A DNA stretch of 39,817 nucleotides from an uncultured Planctomycetaceae bacterium (GTDB lineage: Bacteria; Planctomycetota; Planctomycetia; Pirellulales; UBA1268). Numbering within the stretch: position 1 is the first letter of the stretch; each line of letters starts with the position of its first letter. The notes beneath the pieces are model-generated. The model did not search any database. It was not told the DNA's origin and was given only the letters and a program-made list of their open reading frames with translations. Made by a program: the position numbers and the translations under genes. Positions 39,817 through 39,817 of the stretch are shown here, piece after piece. The stretch covers positions 1 through 39,817 of the forward strand of contig CAISJI010000120.1 of the NCBI GenBank assembly GCA_903885565.1, read 5' to 3'.

Positions 39817-39817
39817 G

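Overview
The window is high-GC DNA with the gene style of a planctomycete, probably of the Pirellulales type. This placement is inference from several features: a large anti-sigma/FecR-like membrane protein, a CAP-like Cys-rich secreted protein, a DabB/DabA-type bicarbonate uptake pair, a regulatory PTS next to hpf, many genes of lineage-restricted look, and many small intergenic hairpin repeats. No rRNA, CRISPR array or intact insertion sequence was seen.

Left part (1-7.0 kb): the start of a dabA-like gene and a dabB-like membrane gene (minus strand), a decayed IS1380-type transposase, a secreted protein with POTRA-like segments, a pterin carbinolamine dehydratase and a family 4-type glycosyltransferase.

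Centre (about 7.0-22.5 kb): an accessory island of defence and toxin-antitoxin type, ending near a tRNA-Arg(CCG). From left to right it holds a RelE/ParE-like toxin with an AbrB-like antitoxin, a PIN-like/DUF433 pair, a four-gene minus-strand cluster (DUF6883, DUF4926, XRE-like HTH, then a large nuclease-helicase), and divergently a 1273-residue HIT-PLD-helicase-DUF3427 protein. It continues with a DUF6932 pair, a zinc-finger/HTH antitoxin with an unrecognised partner, a second DUF2075-type nuclease-helicase, and a tandemly duplicated hicAB module whose second toxin is frameshifted. The standout is that the two large divergent ATPase/nuclease proteins, otherwise unrelated in architecture, end in the same LexA/S24-type peptidase module with an intact Ser/Lys dyad. 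This suggests one damage- or infection-responsive system. Most small modules carry near-consensus sigma70-like promoters with a 16-17 base spacer, often overlapped by palindromes. Helicase genes of the island contain in-frame hairpin repeats, and 3' ends of DUF2075-type genes recur as relics.

Right part (22.5-39.8 kb): housekeeping and lineage genes. These are a family 2 glycosyltransferase, a small SD-led protein, a lipoate-protein ligase family protein, a membrane-anchored HEAT-repeat protein, a shikimate-dehydrogenase-like protein lacking the usual catalytic residues, a TPR protein and the anti-sigma/FecR-like protein. Then comes a probable operon hpf - PTS EIIA - HPr - EI - RNase E/G, followed by an acyltransferase-3 gene on the other strand, rplU (bL21, without rpmA next to it) and a UbiD-family decarboxylase. 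The hpf-EIIA-HPr-EI order resembles the proteobacterial PTS-Ntr cluster and no sugar permease is present, so a regulatory phosphorelay is likely.
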